From positions 2,604,001 through 2,668,000 of the forward strand of contig NZ_CP048279.1 of NCBI RefSeq assembly GCF_010365305.1: a stretch of 64,000 nt of DNA, given 5' to 3'. This document shows, in pieces, positions 34,049-46,650 of the stretch. Below the pieces are notes generated by a model. The model was not told the origin of the DNA, did not search any database, and saw nothing but the letters and a program-made list of their open reading frames with translations. A program made the translations under genes and the position numbers. The stretch is from Staphylococcus sp. MI 10-1553 (lineage in GTDB: Bacteria > Bacillota > Bacilli > Staphylococcales > Staphylococcaceae). Each line of letters begins with the position of its first letter. Positions within the stretch are counted from its first letter, which is position 1.

Positions 34049-37000
34049 TTATTCCACAGTCACTTGATTTTCAAGATCTGGCTGTGTCACTTCATCCTTT
34101 TCAATGTCAACTTTACTGTAGCGTTTCATACCTGTACCTGCAGGGATTAACTTACCGATAATAACGTTCTCTTTAAGACCGAGAAGATCATCACGTTTAC
34201 CTTTAATCGCTGCGTCAGTTAAGACACGTGTTGTTTCTTGGAATGATGCTGCAGATAAGAAGCTTTCTGTTTCAAGAGACGCTTTTGTAATACCGAGCAA
34301 TACTGGTTTTGCAGTTGCTGGACGTTTACGCTCTTTAAACGCTTCACGGTTTGCATCTGTGAAGTTGTGGATGTCAACAAGCGAACCTGGTAATAATTTC
34401 GTGTCACCAGCTTCAATGATACGTACTTTACGTAACATTTGACGTACCATGACTTCAACGTGTTTGTCGTCGATTTCTACACCTTGCATACGGTAAACTT
34501 TTTGTACCTCTTTAAGTAAGTACTCTTCTGTTGCTGTTAAACCAGCGATAGAAAGGAAGTTTTTCGGCTCGATTGAACCTTCCGTTAAGACTTCACCACG
34601 TGCAACTGATTGGCCGATTTCGACTTTCAAACGTGATGTTCCTGATGCAAGGTAAGAACGTGTTTCGTTAGCACCCTTAACAACAATTTCTTGTTGTCTG
34701 TCTTTACCTACTGTGATGTTATCAATGACACCTTCAATTTCAGTAATCACTGCTTGACCTTTAGGGTTACGTGCTTCGAAAATCTCTTGGATACGAGGTA
34801 AACCTTGCGTGATATCGCTTCCGGCAACCCCACCTGTATGGAATGTACGCATTGTTAACTGTGTACCTGGTTCACCGATAGATTGTGCAGCGATAGTTCC
34901 GACTGCTTCACCTACTTCTACTTTTTCACCAGTTGCTAAGTTTTTACCGTAACATTTTTCACATACACCGTGACGTGTGTTACATGTAAACGCAGAACGG
35001 ATGTACATTTCTTCAATGCCTGCATCTGTAATCTCTTTCGCAATTTCAGGTGTAATCAATTCATCCGGACGAATGATGATTTTGTCTGTCTCTGGATGAC
35101 GTACTGTTTCTTTAGAATAACGACCTTCAATACGTTCAATAAATGGTTCGATCATTTCTGTACCTTCTTTGATATCTGAAACGAGTAAACCACGATCCGT
35201 ACCACAGTCTTCTTCACGTACGATAACGTCTTGAGCAACGTCAACGAGACGACGTGTTAAGTAACCTGAGTCGGCTGTCTTAAGTGCTGTATCGGCAAGA
35301 CCTTTACGCGCACCGTGAGTCGAGATAAAGTACTCTAATACCGTTAAACCTTCACGGAATGATGATGTGATTGGAAGTTCGATAATTTTACCTGATGGAG
35401 CGGCCATTAAACCACGCATACCAGCAAGTTGCGTAAAGTTAGAGGCGTTACCACGGGCACCAGAGTCACTCATCATGAAGATTGGGTTGGTCTTATCAAG
35501 AGACTTCATCAGTTTCGCTTGGATTCTATCTTTCGCATTTGTCCAAATTTCAATAACCGCATTGTAACGTTCCTCTTCTGTTAATAAACCACGGTTAAAT
35601 TGTTTTTGTACGCGTTCAACTAATTTCTCAGACTCGTCTAAAATCTCTTGTTTATCAGGTAATACCACGATGTCAGCTACACCAACTGTAATACCTGCTT
35701 TTGAAGAGTATTTGAAACCTAAGTCTTTCATTAAGTCAAGCATCATAGACGTATCTGTAATGCTGAAGCGATTGAACACTTCTGCGATAATGTTTCCTAA
35801 GAATTTTTTGTTGAATGGTGGGACGAGTTCAGTGTTTTCAAAGTGCTCAGCTAAACCACCTTCTCCAAGTTCAGACGCATCAACGAAGTATTTATCAGGC
35901 GTACTCTTTTCTAAGTTCGTCGCTGTTGGTTCGTTAATGTATGCAAATGAATCTGGAATAATTTCGTTAAAGATGACTTTACCTACAGAAGTTGTTAAGA
36001 TTTTGCGATTTTGCTCTTCAGTAAATGTTGGATTGTTGAATGATGACGCTTGAACACCGATACGCGTATGCAAGTGAACGTGTCCATTTGCATAAGCTTT
36101 AATGACTTCATTTGTATCATTGAACATCATACCTGTATTCACTGCATCTTTACGCTCTAATGTTAAGTAGTAGTTACCTAAAACCATGTCCTGAGACGGT
36201 GTAACAACTGGTTTACCATCTTTAGGGTTCAAGATGTTTTGTGCGGCAAGCATTAACATACGTGCTTCAGCTTGTGCTTCTTTTGATAAAGGTACGTGAA
36301 CCGCCATTTGGTCACCATCAAAGTCGGCGTTATAAGCTGTTGTTACAAGTGGGTGTAATCGAATCGCACGGCCTTCAACTAAAGTCGGCTCGAACGCTTG
36401 GATACCTAATCTGTGTAACGTTGGTGCACGGTTAAGGAGTACAGGATGTTCAATAATGACATCTTCTAATACATCCCAAACTTCATCTTCTGTACGCTCA
36501 ATTTTACTTTTTGCGTTTTTGATGTTTGTCGCAATTTCACGTTGTACAAGTTCTTTCATGACAAACGGTTTGAACAATTCTAATGCCATTTCTTTTGGCA
36601 GACCACATTGATACATTTTCAAGTTTGGTCCTACCGCGATAACCGAACGACCAGAATAGTCTACACGTTTACCAAGTAAGTTTTGACGAAAACGACCTTG
36701 TTTACCTTTCAACATGTGTGAAAGTGATTTAAGTGGACGGTTACCTGGACCTGTTACCGGACGACCACGACGACCGTTATCGATTAATGCGTCAACAGCT
36801 TCTTGTAACATACGTTTTTCGTTTTGTACGATGATGCCAGGCGCACCTAAATCTAATAAACGTTTTAAACGGTTGTTACGGTTGATGACACGACGATATA
36901 AATCGTTCAAGTCACTTGTCGCAAAACGCCCACCATCAAGTTGTACCATTGGACGGATTTCAGGTGGGATGATTGGTAGTACATCTAAAATCATCCATGC

Positions 37001-37669
37001 CGGGTTGTTGCCTGAGTTACGGAATGATTCCACAACTTCTAAACGTTTAATGGCACGTGTTAAACGTTGACCTGTCGCAGATTCTAACTCATCACGAAGC
37101 ATTTTCAACTCTTCATCTAAGTTGATTTCTTCTAATAAGTCTTTAATCCCTTCTGCACCCATTTTGGCAGTGAATTGGCCAGGGAATTTGTCATAGTAAT
37201 CACGGAATTCTGCTTCTGAAAGTAATGTTTTCTTTTCTAAACCCGTTGGACCTGGATCAACCACAACGTATGAAGCAAAGTAAATCACTTCTTCTAATGC
37301 ACGTGGTGACATGTCTAATAAGAGACCCATACGGCTTGGAATCCCTTTGAAGTACCAAATGTGAGACACAGGTGCTGCTAACTCAATGTGTCCCATACGT
37401 TCACGACGTACTTTTGATTTTGTCACTTCAACACCACAACGGTCACAAATCATACCTTTATAGCGTACACGTTTATATTTCCCACAACTACATTCCCAGT
37501 CTTTTGTTGGTCCGAAAATTCTTTCACAGAAAAGACCATCTTTTTCTGGTTTTAACGTACGGTAGTTAATTGTTTCTGGCTTTTTGACCTCACCATATGA
37601 CCAAGAACGAATTTTTTCAGGTGAAGCGAGTCCTATTTTCATGTAATGGAATTTATTTACATCAATCAA
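34049..37669 (-). CDS. rpoC: DNA-directed RNA polymerase beta' subunit
   Basis: 1206 residues, close to the staphylococcal length. The N-terminal zinc ligands are C60, C62, C75 and C78 ([14 protein letters not shown] to ICDRCG). The catalytic NADFDGDQ loop, near residue 450, holds the three aspartates that bind magnesium, and a second zinc site is CGTDRG...[13 protein letters not shown]. It forms the catalytic core with beta. A 259-base gap separates it from rpoB. The protein ends in a charged tail of little conservation. Confidence 0.99.
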   Translation of the reverse strand: MIDVNKFHYMKIGLASPEKIRSWSYGEVKKPETINYRTLKPEKDGLFCERIFGPTKDWECSCGKYKRVRYKGMICDRCGVEVTKSKVRRERMGHIELAAPVSHIWYFKGIPSRMGLLLDMSPRALEEVIYFASYVVVDPGPTGLEKKTLLSEAEFRDYYDKFPGQFTAKMGAEGIKDLLEEINLDEELKMLRDELESATGQRLTRAIKRLEVVESFRNSGNNPAWMILDVLPIIPPEIRPMVQLDGGRFATSDLNDLYRRVINRNNRLKRLLDLGAPGIIVQNEKRMLQEAVDALIDNGRRGRPVTGPGNRPLKSLSHMLKGKQGRFRQNLLGKRVDYSGRSVIAVGPNLKMYQCGLPKEMALELFKPFVMKELVQREIATNIKNAKSKIERTEDEVWDVLEDVIIEHPVLLNRAPTLHRLGIQAFEPTLVEGRAIRLHPLVTTAYNADFDGDQMAVHVPLSKEAQAEARMLMLAAQNILNPKDGKPVVTPSQDMVLGNYYLTLERKDAVNTGMMFNDTNEVIKAYANGHVHLHTRIGVQASSFNNPTFTEEQNRKILTTSVGKVIFNEIIPDSFAYINEPTATNLEKSTPDKYFVDASELGEGGLAEHFENTELVPPFNKKFLGNIIAEVFNRFSITDTSMMLDLMKDLGFKYSSKAGITVGVADIVVLPDKQEILDESEKLVERVQKQFNRGLLTEEERYNAVIEIWTNAKDRIQAKLMKSLDKTNPIFMMSDSGARGNASNFTQLAGMRGLMAAPSGKIIELPITSSFREGLTVLEYFISTHGARKGLADTALKTADSGYLTRRLVDVAQDVIVREEDCGTDRGLLVSDIKEGTEMIEPFIERIEGRYSKETVRHPETDKIIIRPDELITPEIAKEITDAGIEEMYIRSAFTCNTRHGVCEKCYGKNLATGEKVEVGEAVGTIAAQSIGEPGTQLTMRTFHTGGVAGSDITQGLPRIQEIFEARNPKGQAVITEIEGVIDNITVGKDRQQEIVVKGANETRSYLASGTSRLKVEIGQSVARGEVLTEGSIEPKNFLSIAGLTATEEYLLKEVQKVYRMQGVEIDDKHVEVMVRQMLRKVRIIEAGDTKLLPGSLVDIHNFTDANREAFKERKRPATAKPVLLGITKASLETESFLSAASFQETTRVLTDAAIKGKRDDLLGLKENVIIGKLIPAGTGMKRYSKVDIEKDEVTQPDLENQVTVE

Positions 37670-37927
37670 GGAGCCTACCTCCTTTAGTTTAAATTAACTG
37701 TGCTAGTTGATTGATTTACAATTTATCTTAAAAATGTTGCAGTATCGGGCATGCATCGAAATCCACCCCCTCTCGTCGGATTCCGATCACATTTCCGAAT
37801 GGATTAATCGCACATGGCACTTGTTGCATTCCAAGTGTCATATTTGAACACAAACTCAAGCTTAACCAAGAGTTTCTATTCCGCTTAATCTATCTACAAT
37901 TCATCATTATTCGTTAAATTCTTTTTG

Positions 37928-40900
37928 TTATTCTGGAACACTTGACGGTTGAATGTTGACTTTGCGATCTGGAATATCGTCATCGTCTAAGTCACGCATT
38001 TCAATTTCATTATCTTGTTCGTCCATCACTTTAACGTCAAGACCTAAACTTTGTAATTCTTTCATCAATACGCGGAATGATTCAGGAACACTTGGTCTTG
38101 AGATATTTTCACCTTTAACAATAGCTTCGTAAGTTTTCACACGACCTACTGTGTCATCTGATTTGTATGTGAGAATTTCTTGTAATGTATATGCCGCACC
38201 GTATGCTTCAAGTGCCCATACCTCCATCTCACCAAATCTTTGTCCACCGAATTGTGCTTTACCACCAAGCGGTTGTTGTGTAACAAGTGAGTAAGGTCCT
38301 GTAGAACGTGCGTGAAGCTTGTCATCAACCATGTGTGCAAGTTTCAACATGTACATCACACCTACAGAGATACGGTTATCGAATGGTTCACCTGTACGTC
38401 CATCGTAAAGTACAGTTTTACCGTCACGTGCCATACCTGCTTCTTCAATTGTAGACCATACATCTTCATCGTTGGCACCGTCAAATACTGGTGAAGCAAC
38501 GTGAATACCTAAGTTTTTAGCAGCCATACCTAAATGTAACTCTAAAACTTGTCCGATATTCATACGTGATGGTACACCTAGTGGGTTCAACATGATGTCG
38601 ATTGGACGGCCATCTGGTAAGTATGGCATATCTTCTTCAGGGACAATTTTAGAGATGACACCTTTGTTACCGTGACGACCACACATTTTGTCCCCTACAT
38701 GAATTTTACGTTTTTGAACGATGTACACACGAACAAGTTGGTTCACACCTGGCGAAAGTGAATCATCGCCTTCTTCACGATTGAACACTTTAACATCAAG
38801 AACGATACCGCCTGCACCATGTGGTACACGTAATGACGTATCACGAACTTCTCGCGCTTTTTCACCAAAGATCGCATGTAATAAACGTTCTTCTGCAGTT
38901 AATTCCGTTACACCTTTTGGCGTTACTTTACCTACTAAAATGTCGCCGTCTTTTACTTCTGCACCAACGTAAACGATACCGCGATCATCTAAGTTTTTCA
39001 GTGCATTTTCAGATACGTTTGGAATATCACGCGTAATCTCTTCAGGTCCAAGTTTTGTGTCACGTGCTTCAGATTCATACTCTTCAATATGAATAGACGT
39101 ATACACATCGTCTTTAACTAACCGTTCGCTCATAATAACGGCATCCTCGTAGTTGTAACCGTCCCAAGTCATAAAACCAACTACAACGTTACGACCTAAT
39201 GCCATTTCACCAAGTTCCATTGAAGGACCATCAGCAAGGATTTCACCTTTTTCTACAATGTCACCTTTTGCGATGATTGGACGTTGGTTATAACATGTAC
39301 CTGAGTTTGAACGTTTGAATTTCGCTAATGGATAACGATCTAACGTACCATCCACTTCTTGACCGTTTTCTTCAACTAAACGACGTACTAAAATTTCGCT
39401 TGATTGAACATGTTCAACACGACCGCGATATTTAGAAATCACAGCAGCGCCTGAGTCACGTGCAGCAACGTGTTCCATACCTGTTCCTACAAATGGAGAT
39501 TCAGGGTTTAACAATGGAACCGCTTGACGTTGCATGTTCGCACCCATTAACGCACGGTTAGAGTCATCGTTTTCTAAGAATGGGATACACGCTGTCGCAG
39601 CTGATACAACTTGCTTCGGTGATACGTCCATGTAGTCCATTTTTTCTTTAGCCATAGTTGTGTTATTACCACGGAAACGACAAACGATTTCGTCATCAAC
39701 AAAACGTCCGTTTTCATCAAGTCTTGAGTTCGCTTGTGCGACAACATAACTGTCTTCTTCATCAGCAGTTAAGTAGTCGATTTGGTCAGTAATCGTGTTT
39801 GTTTCGATATCGACTTTACGATATGGTGTTTCGATAAAGCCAAATTCGTTGACACGTGCATAACTTGATAATGAGTTGATCAAACCAATGTTTGGACCCT
39901 CAGGTGTTTCGATTGGACACATACGACCATAGTGAGAGTAGTGTACGTCACGCACTTCCATTTGTGCACGTTCACGCGTCAAACCACCAGGTCCTAATGC
40001 TGATAGACGACGTTTGTGTGTCAACTCAGCAAGTGGATTCGCTTGGTCCATGAATTGAGATAATTGAGAGCTACCAAAGAACTCTTTAATTGATGCAATT
40101 ACTGGACGAATGTTGATTAATTGTTGTGGTGTGATAGAGTCTGTATCTTGGATAGACATTCTTTCACGTACCACACGTTCCATTCTTGATAGACCGATAC
40201 GGAATTGGTTTTGTAACAACTCACCTACTGAACGTAGACGACGGTTACCAAGGTGGTCGATATCGTCTGTGTAACCAATACCATGTAATAAGTTGAAGAA
40301 GTATGACATAGATGCCACAATATCAGCCGGTGTAATACATTTCACTTCTGAATCTGGAAATGCATTACCGATAACTGTTGTTGTACGTGCTTCATCATCA
40401 TTCGGTACATAAACTTTAATAGACTGAATTTCTACAGGCTCATCAATGATGCTGTTTGGGAGCTCATAGACTTGTGCATTCGCGTTTGTTTCAAGAACGT
40501 CCATAATTTCATCTAATTTACGACGATCTAAAACAGTGCCCTCTTCAGCAACAATTTCACCTGTTTCTGTATTCACAATAGGTTCAGCTAATTTTTGATT
40601 GAATAGACGGTGCTTTAAATGTAATTTTTTATTTGCTTTATAACGTCCAACGCTTGCTAAGTCATAACGTTTTGGATCAAAGAAACGAGAATACAATAAA
40701 CTTCTAGCATTTTCTACCGTTGGTGGTTCACCTGGGCGTAAACGTTCATAAATCTCTAATAATGCTTGTTCTGTATTTTCTGTGCTATCTTTTTCTAATG
40801 TATTACGTAAATATTCATTATCCCCAATTAATTCAATAATTTCTTGGTCTGTTGAATAACCTAACGCACGTAATAATACTGTTAATGGTAACTTTCTCGT

Positions 40901-41458
40901 TCTGTCGATACGCACATAAACGACATCTTTCGCATCTGTTTCATATTCCAACCAAGCACCACGGTTAGGAATCACTGTCGCATCATAATTCACACGTCCA
41001 TTTTTATCTAATTTTTCATTGAAGTATACAGATGGTGAACGGACTAATTGTGATACAATAACACGTTCTGCCCCGTTGATCACAAAAGTACCTGTTTCTG
41101 TCATTAATGGGAAATCACCCATAAATACTTCTTGATCTTTCACTTCGCCTGTTTCTTTAATGATTAAACGAACTTTCACACGTAATGGTGCCGCGTATGT
41201 TGCATCACGGTTTTTTGATTCTTCTAAATCATACTTTGGTTCACCTAATCTATAATCAACAAATTCTAATGAAAGATTACCCGTGAAGTCTTCAATAGGA
41301 GAAATATCACGGAACATTTCTAATAAACCTTCTTTTAAGAACCAATCATACGATTTCGTTTGAATTTCAATTAAGTTTGGTAACTCTAAAACTTCCGAAA
41401 TTCTTGCGTAGTTTCTACGTTTACGATGTCTTCCATATTGGACAAATTGACCTGCCAA
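37928..41458 (-). CDS. rpoB: DNA-directed RNA polymerase beta subunit
   Basis: 1176 residues. The rifampicin region reads [29 protein letters not shown], shown here in parts: [13 protein letters not shown] and [13 protein letters not shown], both of the sensitive type. Other conserved blocks are [22 protein letters not shown]-like [16 protein letters not shown] and the C-terminal [19 protein letters not shown]. It forms the active-site cleft with beta'. The C-terminal tail beyond DEQDNEIEM is variable among staphylococci. It follows a methyltransferase gene at about 210 bases. Confidence 0.99.
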   Translation of the reverse strand: MAGQFVQYGRHRKRRNYARISEVLELPNLIEIQTKSYDWFLKEGLLEMFRDISPIEDFTGNLSLEFVDYRLGEPKYDLEESKNRDATYAAPLRVKVRLIIKETGEVKDQEVFMGDFPLMTETGTFVINGAERVIVSQLVRSPSVYFNEKLDKNGRVNYDATVIPNRGAWLEYETDAKDVVYVRIDRTRKLPLTVLLRALGYSTDQEIIELIGDNEYLRNTLEKDSTENTEQALLEIYERLRPGEPPTVENARSLLYSRFFDPKRYDLASVGRYKANKKLHLKHRLFNQKLAEPIVNTETGEIVAEEGTVLDRRKLDEIMDVLETNANAQVYELPNSIIDEPVEIQSIKVYVPNDDEARTTTVIGNAFPDSEVKCITPADIVASMSYFFNLLHGIGYTDDIDHLGNRRLRSVGELLQNQFRIGLSRMERVVRERMSIQDTDSITPQQLINIRPVIASIKEFFGSSQLSQFMDQANPLAELTHKRRLSALGPGGLTRERAQMEVRDVHYSHYGRMCPIETPEGPNIGLINSLSSYARVNEFGFIETPYRKVDIETNTITDQIDYLTADEEDSYVVAQANSRLDENGRFVDDEIVCRFRGNNTTMAKEKMDYMDVSPKQVVSAATACIPFLENDDSNRALMGANMQRQAVPLLNPESPFVGTGMEHVAARDSGAAVISKYRGRVEHVQSSEILVRRLVEENGQEVDGTLDRYPLAKFKRSNSGTCYNQRPIIAKGDIVEKGEILADGPSMELGEMALGRNVVVGFMTWDGYNYEDAVIMSERLVKDDVYTSIHIEEYESEARDTKLGPEEITRDIPNVSENALKNLDDRGIVYVGAEVKDGDILVGKVTPKGVTELTAEERLLHAIFGEKAREVRDTSLRVPHGAGGIVLDVKVFNREEGDDSLSPGVNQLVRVYIVQKRKIHVGDKMCGRHGNKGVISKIVPEEDMPYLPDGRPIDIMLNPLGVPSRMNIGQVLELHLGMAAKNLGIHVASPVFDGANDEDVWSTIEEAGMARDGKTVLYDGRTGEPFDNRISVGVMYMLKLAHMVDDKLHARSTGPYSLVTQQPLGGKAQFGGQRFGEMEVWALEAYGAAYTLQEILTYKSDDTVGRVKTYEAIVKGENISRPSVPESFRVLMKELQSLGLDVKVMDEQDNEIEMRDLDDDDIPDRKVNIQPSSVPE

Positions 41459-41670
41459 ACAGATTCACCCCTCAAAAATTGTGCGAACACTTTTCAGCCC
41501 TCATCATGTAACAAGACAAAAAGAAAACGGTAGCACATAAAACGATGACACCATTTTCTATTCTATAAGTCTTATTTTGAAATGTTACAATGAAACTTTA
41601 ACCGTAAAAGTACACACTTATTGAACATAATTATTTCATCTTACGACTATACCATAAACAAGCATTAAAA

Positions 41671-42279
41671 TCAAGATTTAACGCTTTTTAAAATATGATA
41701 GCCCTTACTATTTTGAATTGATTCGACATTGCCAAAAACAGCTTCCATTTTTTTCTTTGCGGATGGCATGCCTTGTTTCTTTTGAATCACAACGTACAAT
41801 TCACCATTTGTTTCAAGAACACGATGCGCATCAACGAAAATTTGATGGACCACTTGCTTACCTGCACGGATAGGCGGGTTCGTTACAACATATTGCTGTG
41901 TCTCGTCAGCAACCTGTGATAAGCCATCACTTTCTTTGATTGTCACATTCGATAGTTGATTGCGCTGTGCATTTTTCTCTGTTAAACCTAATGCACGATG
42001 ATTAACGTCTAACATGGTAATATGATCATGTGGCGCGACTTTAGCGAGCATTAATCCGATAGGTCCATAACCACACCCTACATCCACTATCGTCTTCTTT
42101 TGACCTGCAGGATGTGCATTCAAAAACGTGTGAACGAGTAGATTAGAGCCAAAGTCGACTTGATCTCGAGAAAAAACGCCTGCATCTGTAGTGAGATGGA
42201 GTTGATGTTGTTGATATGCGTATGTAATTTCTTTTTCGTCTGTTGCTGCATCGGGATGTGCATCATAGTAATGACTCAT
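41671..42279 (-). CDS. Class I SAM-dependent methyltransferase, RsmC-like
   Basis: 202 residues. IVDVGCGYGPIGLML is the SAM-binding motif I and VVTNPPIRAGK the NPPI catalytic motif of N6 or N2 base methylases, as in the RsmC domain. The same gene lies between rplL and rpoB in S. aureus. It probably methylates a guanine in 16S rRNA (inference from family). It starts MSHYYDAHPDA, a few bases from a perfect terminator that separates it from rplL. Confidence 0.85.
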   Translation of the reverse strand: MSHYYDAHPDAATDEKEITYAYQQHQLHLTTDAGVFSRDQVDFGSNLLVHTFLNAHPAGQKKTIVDVGCGYGPIGLMLAKVAPHDHITMLDVNHRALGLTEKNAQRNQLSNVTIKESDGLSQVADETQQYVVTNPPIRAGKQVVHQIFVDAHRVLETNGELYVVIQKKQGMPSAKKKMEAVFGNVESIQNSKGYHILKSVKS

Positions 42280-42311
42280 AGGCGTTGCACCTCTTTATTG
42301 TTTAATATTCA

Positions 42312-42345
42312 AAAACCCGCTATTACGTAATAGCGGGTTTTTCAC
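42312..42345. terminator. Perfect palindromic terminator after rplL
   Basis: AAAACCCGCTATTAC joined directly to its complement (42312-42341), with T/A tracts on both sides. It ends the rplJ-rplL transcript. Confidence 0.88.
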
Positions 42346-42356
42346 TTATCAATGAA

Positions 42357-42722
42357 TTATTTTAACTCTACTGAAGCGCCAACTTCTTCTAATTGAGCTT
42401 TAAGTTTTTCAGCTTCCTCTTTAGGCATAGCTTCTTTGATGATGCTTGGTGCACCGTCAACTAATTCTTTAGCGTCTTTTAAGCCTAAACCAGTTGCTTC
42501 TTTAACTGCTTTAACAACTTTGATTTTTGATGATCCAGCTGAAGTTAATTCAACATCGAATTCAGTTTTTTCTGCTGCTGCGTCTCCGCCTGCTGCACCT
42601 GCTACTGCAACTGGTGCAGCTGCAGTTACACCAAATTCTTCTTCAATTGCTTTTACTAAGTCGTTTAATTCTAAAACTGACATTTCTTTAATTGCTTCAA
42701 TGATTTGCTCTTGATTAGCCAT
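42357..42722 (-). CDS. rplL: 50S ribosomal protein L7/L12
   Basis: 121 residues: an N-terminal dimerisation helix ([19 protein letters not shown]), an Ala-Gly-rich hinge (about 34-50), and the C-terminal domain [21 protein letters not shown]. Multiple copies form the flexible stalk that recruits translation GTPases. It is co-transcribed with rplJ 40 bases upstream. Confidence 0.98.
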   Translation of the reverse strand: MANQEQIIEAIKEMSVLELNDLVKAIEEEFGVTAAAPVAVAGAAGGDAAAEKTEFDVELTSAGSSKIKVVKAVKEATGLGLKDAKELVDGAPSIIKEAMPKEEAEKLKAQLEEVGASVELK

Positions 42723-42761
42723 GTTTATTTTCCTCCAATTGTTTAATTTTTAATTGATTAA

Positions 42762-43262
42762 TTATTCTGCGTTCTCTTCTTTGCTTTCTCCAACAGCTTT
42801 AACCGCATAAGCGAAGTTGCGCATTGGTGCTTGTAATACAGAAAGAAGCATAGATACAAGACCTTCGTGTGATGGTAATGAACCAACAGTTTTCACTTCG
42901 TCAGCAGTGATGACACTACCTTCCATGATACCTGATTTGATTTCTAAAGCTTCGTGTTCTTTAGCGAATCCAGCGATAACTTTAGCTGGTGCAACCACAT
43001 CTTCAGTTGTGAATGCGACTGCTGTAGGACCAGTTAAGAACTCGTCTAAGCCTTCAATACCAGCTTTCTCAGCTGCACGACGTAACATTGTGTTTTTGTA
43101 CACTTTGTACTGAACATTTGCTTCACGTAATTGCTTACGTAATTCTGTTACTTCTGCTACTGTTAAACCACGGTAGTCAACAACTACTGTAGAAACAGAA
43201 CTTTTAAGTTGATCAGCAATGACATCAACTTGTTGTTTTTTCGCTTCAATGATTCCAGACAT
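42762..43262 (-). CDS. rplJ: 50S ribosomal protein L10
   Basis: 166 residues. It holds the rRNA-binding N-terminal domain ([20 protein letters not shown]) and a C-terminal helix that anchors L7/L12 dimers. The L10-L12 complex also binds the leader upstream of rplJ to control its own synthesis. GGAGG precedes the ATG. Confidence 0.98.
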   Translation of the reverse strand: MSGIIEAKKQQVDVIADQLKSSVSTVVVDYRGLTVAEVTELRKQLREANVQYKVYKNTMLRRAAEKAGIEGLDEFLTGPTAVAFTTEDVVAPAKVIAGFAKEHEALEIKSGIMEGSVITADEVKTVGSLPSHEGLVSMLLSVLQAPMRNFAYAVKAVGESKEENAE

Positions 43263-43320
43263 TTTGACACCTCCATAGATAAGTTTTGGGTGCTTTAATA
43301 ATTAAGTGTGCACTTAAATT

Positions 43321-43445
43321 AAAAAAGCACTTTTTACCCACGGCAAAAAGTGCTTGAATGCGTTAACGTTCAAGTCCATTTTAGCCTCGGTAGGATTTGT
43401 TTTAAGTTCTTTTGCGAACTCCTACTGTCTTAGGTAAAATATTCA
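43321..43445 (-). ncRNA. L10 ribosomal protein leader
   Basis: Minus strand between rplA and rplJ: the conserved CAGTAGGAGTTCGC...AATCCTACCGAGGC core is the L10-binding kink of the bacillar L10 leader. It is followed by a strong hairpin, AAGCACTTTTTGCC to GGTAAAAAGTGCTT (43325-43355), running into TTTTTT. Free L10(L12) complex binding should favour termination. Confidence 0.85.
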
Positions 43446-43548
43446 ACAGAATTTAATATAAAGGTTTTCGCGTCATTCGTCAACCTTTTTCTATTCTATG
43501 ATGTACTTAATGATTAAACAAAGCGTCAATCATTAAGTGCACATTGAA

Positions 43549-44244
43549 CTATAGTTTGAAAGTTGCAGTATCGACTTTGATACCAGGACCCATTGTAGTT
43601 GTCACTGCAACAGATTTGAAGTAAGTCCCTTTAGCTGAAGATGGTTTTGCTTTTGTTAACACATCTTGTAAAGTTTTGAAGTTTTCAACTAATTTTTCAG
43701 TTTCAAATGAAACTTTACCGATAGAAGCGTGAACGATACCTGCTTTTTCAGCACGGTATTCAACTTTACCAGCTTTGATTTCTTCAACAGCTTTTTTAAC
43801 ATCCATTGTTACTGTGCCAGTTTTAGGGTTTGGCATTAAACCTTTAGGTCCTAATACACGACCTAATTTACCAACTTCACCCATCATGTCTGGTGTTGCA
43901 ACAACAACATCAAAGTCAAACCAACCTTGTTGGATTTTGTTTACATATTCAGCATCGCCTACATAGTCAGCACCTGCTGCTTCTGCTTCAGCAATTTTAT
44001 CACCTTTAGCGAATACTAATACACGTTGTGATTTACCAGTTCCGTGTGGTAATACGACTGCACCACGGATTTGTTGATCGTTTTTACGTGTATCGATACC
44101 TAAACGGAATGCCACTTCAACTGAAGCATCGAAGTTAGCGATAGACGTTTCTTGAGCTAAACGAATTGCTTCTTCTACAGTGTAAAGCGCTTGGCGATCA
44201 ACTTTATTTAAAGCTTCTTGATACTTTTTACCTTTTTTAGCCAT
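43549..44244 (-). CDS. rplA: 50S ribosomal protein L1
   Basis: 231 residues from ATG 44242-44244 ([12 protein letters not shown]) with GGAGG upstream; a longer frame to 44307 lacks support. Conserved: [34 protein letters not shown] and [12 protein letters not shown]1 binds 23S rRNA at the E-site stalk and represses the rplK-rplA mRNA. It follows rplK by about 190 bases. Confidence 0.98.
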   Translation of the reverse strand: MAKKGKKYQEALNKVDRQALYTVEEAIRLAQETSIANFDASVEVAFRLGIDTRKNDQQIRGAVVLPHGTGKSQRVLVFAKGDKIAEAEAAGADYVGDAEYVNKIQQGWFDFDVVVATPDMMGEVGKLGRVLGPKGLMPNPKTGTVTMDVKKAVEEIKAGKVEYRAEKAGIVHASIGKVSFETEKLVENFKTLQDVLTKAKPSSAKGTYFKSVAVTTTMGPGIKVDTATFKL

Positions 44245-44435
44245 TTTTTGTCCTCCTTTAGTGGTTTTATCGGAATGTCCTCCCACGTTAACTTGCCTTA
44301 ATAGCAAGTTGAGCGCAGATAGCCCTTTGCGTCAATACGCATAGAATGATGATATATGTCATTAATCATAGGTCTACCTGCGTTCGTTTTCGAAAATTTA
44401 TCGTATCATTTTGTTAATTGTCAATATGTTGATAA

Positions 44436-44858
44436 TTACTCAACAACAATACCCATACTACGTGCAGTACCTTCAACGATACGCATAGCTGCTTCTTCGT
44501 CAGCAGCGTTTAAGTCAGGCATTTTAGTGTTAGCAATTTCACGTACTTGATCTTTAGTTACAGTTGCAACTTTGTTTTTGTTAGGTTCACCAGAACCTTT
44601 TTCAATACCTGCTGCTTTTTTAAGTAAAACTGCTGCAGGTGGTGTTTTTGTAATGAATGTAAATGAACGGTCTTCATATACATAAATTTCAACCGGAATA
44701 ATTAAACCCACTTGTTCTTGTGTACGTGCGTTAAATTCCTTTGTGAAAGCCATAATGTTCACACCGGCTTGACCTAATGCAGGACCAACTGGTGGTGCTG
44801 GGTTTGCTTTACCTGCTGGAATTTGTAACTTAACTACTTTTTCTACTTTTTTAGCCAC
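44436..44858 (-). CDS. rplK: 50S ribosomal protein L11
   Basis: 140 residues starting at GTG 44856-44858, with AAGGAGG eight bases before; a GTG three codons upstream lies within that site. Conserved [17 protein letters not shown] and the C-terminal RNA-binding domain ([20 protein letters not shown]). L11 forms the GTPase-associated region with 23S rRNA and is needed for RelA sensing in related systems. It has its own promoter. Confidence 0.98.
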   Translation of the reverse strand: MAKKVEKVVKLQIPAGKANPAPPVGPALGQAGVNIMAFTKEFNARTQEQVGLIIPVEIYVYEDRSFTFITKTPPAAVLLKKAAGIEKGSGEPNKNKVATVTKDQVREIANTKMPDLNAADEEAAMRIVEGTARSMGIVVE

Positions 44859-44964
44859 GATGTGCACCTCCTTGATATCGTGATGTGGTCACAGGGCTCA
44901 TTTTTGCCCTCCCACTCTTAACATTTCGTGACGAAATGTAGCGCTATGAATGCGCGACCTCGTT

Positions 44965-44993
44965 ATTATAACATTTGCGTTAACTTAATACAA
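44965..44993 (-). promoter_or_regulatory. rplK promoter
   Basis: Minus strand: -35 TTGTAT (44988-44993), 17-base spacer, -10 TATAAT (44965-44970). The roughly 100-base leader to rplK contains a GGGC/GCCC and an ACATTTCG/CGAAATGT hairpin, a possible L1 target. Confidence 0.7.
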
Positions 44994-45022
44994 CACATTT
45001 TTTGTAACATTTTATACTACAA

Positions 45023-45571
45023 TTAAAGTTTTTCGATTTGATCGAATTCGACTTCTACAGGTGTCTCTCTTCCGAACATGTCTACGAGAACCGTCAGTTT
45101 AAATTTATCCGCTTCAATTTTGTGAATTTCACCGACTTGACTTGCGAACGGTCCAGACGTAATACGCACTTGTTCACCTAACTCAACTTCTACATCGATA
45201 GATTTTTCGTTCATTCCCATTTGCTTGAGGATAAAACGGACTTCATCTGGTAGCAATGGATTCGGTTTTGAACCTGCACCTGCTGATCCTACGAAACCTG
45301 TCACACCAGGTGTATTTCTAACGACATACCAAGATTCGTCAGTCATCACAAGTTCAACTAAGACATAGCCTGGAAATGTTTTCTTCATTTGTTTTTTCGC
45401 TTTACCATCTTTAACTTGTGTTTCTTCCTCTTCTGGAATGACGACTCTAAAGATTTGCTCTGTCATATTCATTGATTCGACACGTTTTTCTAAATTCTTT
45501 TTAACTTTGTTTTCGTAACCAGAGTAGGTATGTACTGCATACCAACGTTTTGCACCTAGCTCTTCAGACAT
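45023..45571 (-). CDS. nusG: Transcription termination/antitermination protein NusG
   Basis: 182 residues. The N-terminal NGN domain begins KRWYAVHTYSGYE and includes FPGYVLVEL; the C-terminal KOW domain is VRITSGPFASQVGEI. NusG binds RNA polymerase, modulates pausing and links to Rho and the ribosome. It follows secE by 18 bases, in the usual secE-nusG order. Confidence 0.98.
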   Translation of the reverse strand: MSEELGAKRWYAVHTYSGYENKVKKNLEKRVESMNMTEQIFRVVIPEEEETQVKDGKAKKQMKKTFPGYVLVELVMTDESWYVVRNTPGVTGFVGSAGAGSKPNPLLPDEVRFILKQMGMNEKSIDVEVELGEQVRITSGPFASQVGEIHKIEADKFKLTVLVDMFGRETPVEVEFDQIEKL

Positions 45572-45589
45572 GCTGACAACTCCTCATTC

Positions 45590-45769
45590 CTATTTTATCA
45601 TTTCAATTAACTGACCAATTCCGATATCTAAACCCCAGAAAAATAACAAGAAGAACAATACGGTCATGACTACAATTGTTGTATACTTAACAAGCTCTGG
45701 ACCTGTTGGCCAACTTGTTTTTTCCATTTCGGATTTAACGCCTTGGAAGAAGCTTTCTTTTTTCGGCAT
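45590..45769 (-). CDS. secE: Preprotein translocase subunit SecE
   Basis: 59 residues from ATG 45767-45769 behind GGAGGGG. It has one membrane segment (about 27-50, [21 protein letters not shown]) and the conserved cytosolic motif [13 protein letters not shown] before it. It clamps the SecY channel. It lies between rpmG and nusG. Confidence 0.97.
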   Translation of the reverse strand: MPKKESFFQGVKSEMEKTSWPTGPELVKYTTIVVMTVLFFLLFFWGLDIGIGQLIEMIK

Positions 45770-45786
45770 AATCAATTCCCCTCCAA

Positions 45787-45933
45787 TTATTTGGATTCTT
45801 TATGAAGTATATGCGTATTACATTTCGCACAAAACTTTTTCAGTATTAATCGCTTCGTCACGTTCGGTGATTTCGGTACGTGATAGTTTCGATTGCCACA
45901 TTTATCGCAATTTAACGGCACTTTTTTCAACAT
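45787..45933 (-). CDS. rpmG: 50S ribosomal protein L33
   Basis: 48 residues, ATG 45931-45933 with AAGGTGAG upstream. Four cysteines at 9, 12, 36 and 39 (CDKC and CAKC) show the zinc-binding form of L33. The end HILHKESK matches the rpmG copy that staphylococci carry before secE. Staphylococci have more than one rpmG; this one is probably the secE-linked third type. Confidence 0.93.
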   Translation of the reverse strand: MLKKVPLNCDKCGNRNYHVPKSPNVTKRLILKKFCAKCNTHILHKESK

Positions 45934-46001
45934 CTCTCACCTTGATTCTATAATACCAGTTTACTATACATAAGTTTATATTCAATTGTCAAACCACTTT
46001 C

Positions 46002-46574
46002 TTACGTGACGAGACTTTTCAATTTTTGACGAATTCGGTACAGCGCGTTATAAACTTTCTTATCTGAAACGTTCAGTTCACGTGCAATTTCTGCAGGCCG
46101 CCATTCAGCAACAAGGTAATCTAGCACACGCATTTCAAATGAACTTAACTGTTGAAGTGTCTGTCGCAACGTGTCTTGAATAAAATGAAGATATTCGTGA
46201 CTATGTCGTTGTTGCTCGGCCAACTGTGTTCGATAACTGACCGTATAGCCATCGACATAATCTTCAAAAATACGCTGGTGTGTCAGTTTTTTGCGTCGAT
46301 AGTCAAGTTTACGCCGATAAATAGTACGATTAATGTAATGCTCGAATGGAATACCAAAATAAAACTGCTCGCTTTGTATTTTTTGATAAATTGCGAGAAC
46401 AACGTCTTGCACTAAGTCATCACAATCTGCTTGGGCCACACTAAAATCACCAAAACTTTTTCGCGCGATACGCTCAATATGGTGAACCAACTTTTCAATT
46501 GCTTCGGGTTGCTGCTGTTGCGCGCGTTGTATGGTTTCTGAAACAATATCGTTTGGATTAGGGATTTGTGCCAT
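46002..46574 (-). CDS. sigH: Sigma factor SigH (competence/prophage-linked)
   Basis: About 190 residues from ATG 46572-46574 (MAQIPNPNDIV) with GAGG at correct spacing; an upstream ATG is less well placed. Region 2 is CDDLVQDVVLAIYQ and region 4 is a helix-turn-helix, RPAEIARELNVSDKKVYNAL. SigH sits in this same place in other staphylococci and in S. aureus turns on competence genes and phage integrase expression. The protein diverges strongly from S. aureus SigH, as is typical of this locus. It follows the NYN gene with no gene between. Confidence 0.82.
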   Translation of the reverse strand: MAQIPNPNDIVSETIQRAQQQQPEAIEKLVHHIERIARKSFGDFSVAQADCDDLVQDVVLAIYQKIQSEQFYFGIPFEHYINRTIYRRKLDYRRKKLTHQRIFEDYVDGYTVSYRTQLAEQQRHSHEYLHFIQDTLRQTLQQLSSFEMRVLDYLVAEWRPAEIARELNVSDKKVYNALYRIRQKLKSLVT

Positions 46575-46650
46575 AAAACTTTTCCTCACCTTCGACCAAT
46601 GATGTCTTATCATATCTGTCAAAGGTGTCTATCTACAACTTGCAAAACGA

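Noticed and set aside
28963..41458. Long plus-strand open frames opposite tuf, fusA, rpoC and rpoB (for example 117 and 127 codons)
   Set aside because: They are mirror images of highly conserved genes, lack ribosome sites and have unnatural composition.
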